A stretch of 64,000 bases of DNA from Pseudobdellovibrionaceae bacterium (GTDB taxonomy: Bacteria; Bdellovibrionota; Bdellovibrionia; Bdellovibrionales; Bdellovibrionaceae), in assembly GCA_019637875.1 (NCBI GenBank), contig JAHBUW010000005.1, positions 170,899 through 234,898 on the forward strand. Direction: 5' to 3'. A program made the position numbers and the translations under genes. This document shows positions 61,976 to 64,000 of this stretch, piece after piece (position 1 is the stretch's first letter; every line of letters starts with the position of its first letter). Under the pieces are notes generated by a model. The model had not been told where the DNA came from. It saw only the letters and a list, made by a program, of their open reading frames with translations, and ran no database searches.

Positions 61976-63270
61976 TCCGCGGTTCCTTTCAGATCAGTGG
62001 GCGCTTTGCCTTCAAGCCACAAAACTTCCCAAGAGAGCAGATCGATATCGAACTTCAGGTTGTCGTAGGCGCGCTTCGACTCCCAATAGAGGTTCTCTTG
62101 CTGGACGACCTCGAGCAGACCGATGGTGCCGTTGCGGTAGTCAGCTTGAAGCGCTTTCCAAGCGCGATCCGAAGCTTCAACCGCTTTACCGAGTTCGGTG
62201 TATTGCTTTTGCGTCCCGCCGAGCGTCGTCAGGCGGCGCTGAAACTCTTCCGTCGTCAGACGGCGCGACTCGGCCAGACGCAGTTCTTCGGCCTGACGAT
62301 TGAGTTCACGGTCACGACGCTGGGTGAGGTTCAGTTCCTCGAGGTCAAGTGTCCACGTCAACTGCACGCCCGCATCCCAACGAAGTGAGTTCTGGAAGGT
62401 CGCGAAGCTGTCGTTGCGGTAAGGATAGTAGTTGCCGACGAGGCTCAGCTCGGGCCAGAGGTTGCCTTCGATGAAGTCGACTTCTTCCTTCGCGCGCTTT
62501 TCGTTCAAGATGCGCAGCTGGATGTCGGGACGCGAATCCATTTGCGGATCGTTCCGCGTCGCCGAGACCGCCGGCGCCGGCACTTCGAGTTTCCCGAGAT
62601 CCGCGATGCCGCTCATTTGCTGCAGGAACAAACGTCCGACCTGCACCTGCGCGCGCAGCTGCTCGATCGCGGCGAGCGCCGTCTGGCGCTGGCCGATGGT
62701 CGTCGCCTGATCCGCGCGGCGCGAGCGGCCCAGCTGGACGCGGCGATTGATTTCGTTTTGCCGACGTTGCAAGACGCCTTCGAGCTCTTCGTAGTTCGCG
62801 AGCGCTTTTTCCGCGCGCAGCACATTGTAGTAGGCTTGCGTGAGCGTCCACCAGATGTTCCAGCGGGTCTGCTCTTCGGCGGTCTTCGCGCGCGACAGAT
62901 CGATGTTCGCGATCGCGATCCCGTTCGTCAGCGCCCCGCCGCGGAAGAGCGGTTGCGAGAGCCCCACCCGCGTGAGCGTCGACGTCTCGAGATTCGATTG
63001 ACCGTCACGGCCTTGGTAGGTGTAGTTCCCGCCCGCATTCAACTGCGGCCCAAGCTTCGAGCGCGCGCGCGAAAGATTGTTCGCGGATTGCTCAACCAGG
63101 ATCTTTTGCACGGCGATGCTTTCCGAACGCTGCAGAGTTTTCTGGTAGATGTCTTCCAACGTCGCGGCCCCCGCAGACGAAGGCTGGATCGCACCCAGCG
63201 TCGTGATCAAGGCCAAGGTGGTCGCGAAGTGGGTGGTGAAGTCGGCACTGAAAAAGCCTCGAATTTTCAT
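61972..63270 (-). CDS. TolC-family outer-membrane efflux protein
   Basis: A 432-residue exported protein with a signal peptide (about 1-35) and two repeated outer-membrane-efflux domains rich in long coiled-coil helices (SENSANNLSRARSKLG-like and LAESRRLTTEEFQRRL segments). TolC trimers form the exit duct of tripartite pumps. It is the first gene of a three-gene operon with the RND transporter and a glycosidase-like gene, joined by ATGA overlaps. No adaptor gene lies in the 150 bases upstream. Confidence 0.92.
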   Translation of the reverse strand: MKIRGFFSADFTTHFATTLALITTLGAIQPSSAGAATLEDIYQKTLQRSESIAVQKILVEQSANNLSRARSKLGPQLNAGGNYTYQGRDGQSNLETSTLTRVGLSQPLFRGGALTNGIAIANIDLSRAKTAEEQTRWNIWWTLTQAYYNVLRAEKALANYEELEGVLQRRQNEINRRVQLGRSRRADQATTIGQRQTALAAIEQLRAQVQVGRLFLQQMSGIADLGKLEVPAPAVSATRNDPQMDSRPDIQLRILNEKRAKEEVDFIEGNLWPELSLVGNYYPYRNDSFATFQNSLRWDAGVQLTWTLDLEELNLTQRRDRELNRQAEELRLAESRRLTTEEFQRRLTTLGGTQKQYTELGKAVEASDRAWKALQADYRNGTIGLLEVVQQENLYWESKRAYDNLKFDIDLLSWEVLWLEGKAPTDLKGTAE

Positions 63271-63421
63271 TCCGTCAGATTAGAGGAAGCCCTCGCTCTT
63301 GGCCAGCGCTCGTTCAAAACCTGACCAAGAACAGCTTCGGAAATTCGACTATGGAAAAGTGATGGAGCCGGAAGCTACGATCACGACTCCGACTATGGGG
63401 CAGTGCCGTTTTGGGAGCGGC

Positions 63422-64000
63422 CTAAAAGTTGAGGCCGTGCATGACGTGACATCTCTTGACGCCGCGAGGGAGGGACTCGCCGGAGGAGTTCCCGGGGTAC
63501 CCCATGGTCGATCGCGGGACGGGAACCTGCTGCGAGTAACGCTTTGCCGCGCGCAGCTCCAGAAGCGCTTGCGCCAGCAGATCGCGATTCACCGATCCCG
63601 GATCCGCTTTCTGCTCGGCGAAGAAGCGGCGAAGCTCGCTGTTCGGATCTTGCAACTCGCTGATGTAACGGCCGATCGCCCTTTTATCCGCGGCGCCGAA
63701 ACGAGAGACCCGATCGTCGAACGCGTTGAATGCACCGTGCACAAGCCCGACCGCGCGGTCCCCGATCTTGCGGTCATACATCTCTTGGTCGAAGTCCTTC
63801 TGATTTCCGATAACGTTCAAAAACGGTAACCCGTGATCGAGCGACATCTGCGTCAGATTTTTGCCCTCCAGCACGACGGGTAAGGTCGCGCGGCTGACCA
63901 TCGCCTCAAACAACGCAGGCGGCGTCGCTCCGATATGGACCGCCAGCACTTCGCGCGGCGCCAGCTCGGAGATCCGCGACACGACGGCATTCCCGGTCGC
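63422..64000 (-). CDS. C-terminal part of an unidentified protein, cut by the window edge
   Basis: An open frame of at least 192 codons enters from the right edge with no stop. The segment EVLAVHIGATPPALFEAMVS and the following LPVVLEGKNLTQMSLDHGLP resemble the donor-sugar-binding half of some GT-B glycosyltransferases, but the match is by eye and weak. The end (MGYPGNSSGESLPRGVKRC) is not conserved in any family I know. The start lies outside the window. Confidence 0.6.
   Translation of the reverse strand, partial: ATGNAVVSRISELAPREVLAVHIGATPPALFEAMVSRATLPVVLEGKNLTQMSLDHGLPFLNVIGNQKDFDQEMYDRKIGDRAVGLVHGAFNAFDDRVSRFGAADKRAIGRYISELQDPNSELRRFFAEQKADPGSVNRDLLAQALLELRAAKRYSQQVPVPRSTMGYPGNSSGESLPRGVKRCHVMHGLNF

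Overview
The window is a GC-rich bacterial chromosome segment packed with short-spaced or overlapping genes. It most likely comes from a Bdellovibrio-like member of the Bdellovibrionota. The support is indirect: a dense set of secreted proteases and cell-wall hydrolases, two lytic transglycosylases, a complete moxR-bat operon, eukaryote-type dimeric glycyl-tRNA synthetase, many lineage-specific secreted proteins, and an orphan cyclic-di-GMP-type riboswitch followed directly by a terminator, as in the abundant attack-phase RNA (merRNA) of Bdellovibrio. I see no tRNA or rRNA gene, CRISPR array, transposase or phage gene.

Layout. 1-9.1 kb: small secreted proteins, a polysaccharide-deacetylase-like protein, a trypsin-like lipoprotein, an S41 peptidase and smc. 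9.1-18.9 kb: a hydrolase, ppdK and glyQS, a diheme cytochrome overlapping a papain-like protease, and a BlaI/BlaR1-like regulatory pair running into a DsbA-like lipoprotein. 18.9-23.8 kb: an LplT-PlsC-type fusion, then a PspA-like protein plus polytopic membrane protein, divergent from a winged-helix regulator with two identical palindromic operators. 23.9-28.1 kb: a beta-propeller protein, small secreted proteins (one broken), an Mrp ATPase and a TetR regulator. 28.1-29.0 kb: non-coding DNA with the orphan riboswitch. 29.0-40.3 kb: PqiA/PqiB-like genes, MltD-like and Slt-like transglycosylases, two glycosyltransferase-like membrane proteins, and a GT2 enzyme across a 269-bp nested inverted repeat. 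40.3-44.3 kb: a soluble AAA+/M41 protease fusion, an M24 peptidase and an XRE-type regulator. 44.4-51.9 kb: moxR-DUF58-batA-batB-batC-batD. 51.9-57.7 kb: a catalytically degenerate M48 homologue, DUF1844 plus HtrA, an MFS transporter and a PA14-like protein. 57.7-64 kb: tolC-RND-glycosidase operon and a partial gene.

The common theme is the cell envelope: periplasmic proteolysis, peptidoglycan cleavage, lipid and glycan handling, membrane stress and efflux. The items most likely to be new are the nested inverted-repeat element at 39.2-39.4 kb, the orphan riboswitch with switch-like upstream hairpins, the paired GGTACC palindromic repeats at gene ends, the AAA+/M41 fusion protease, and the PspA/membrane-protein/regulator module.
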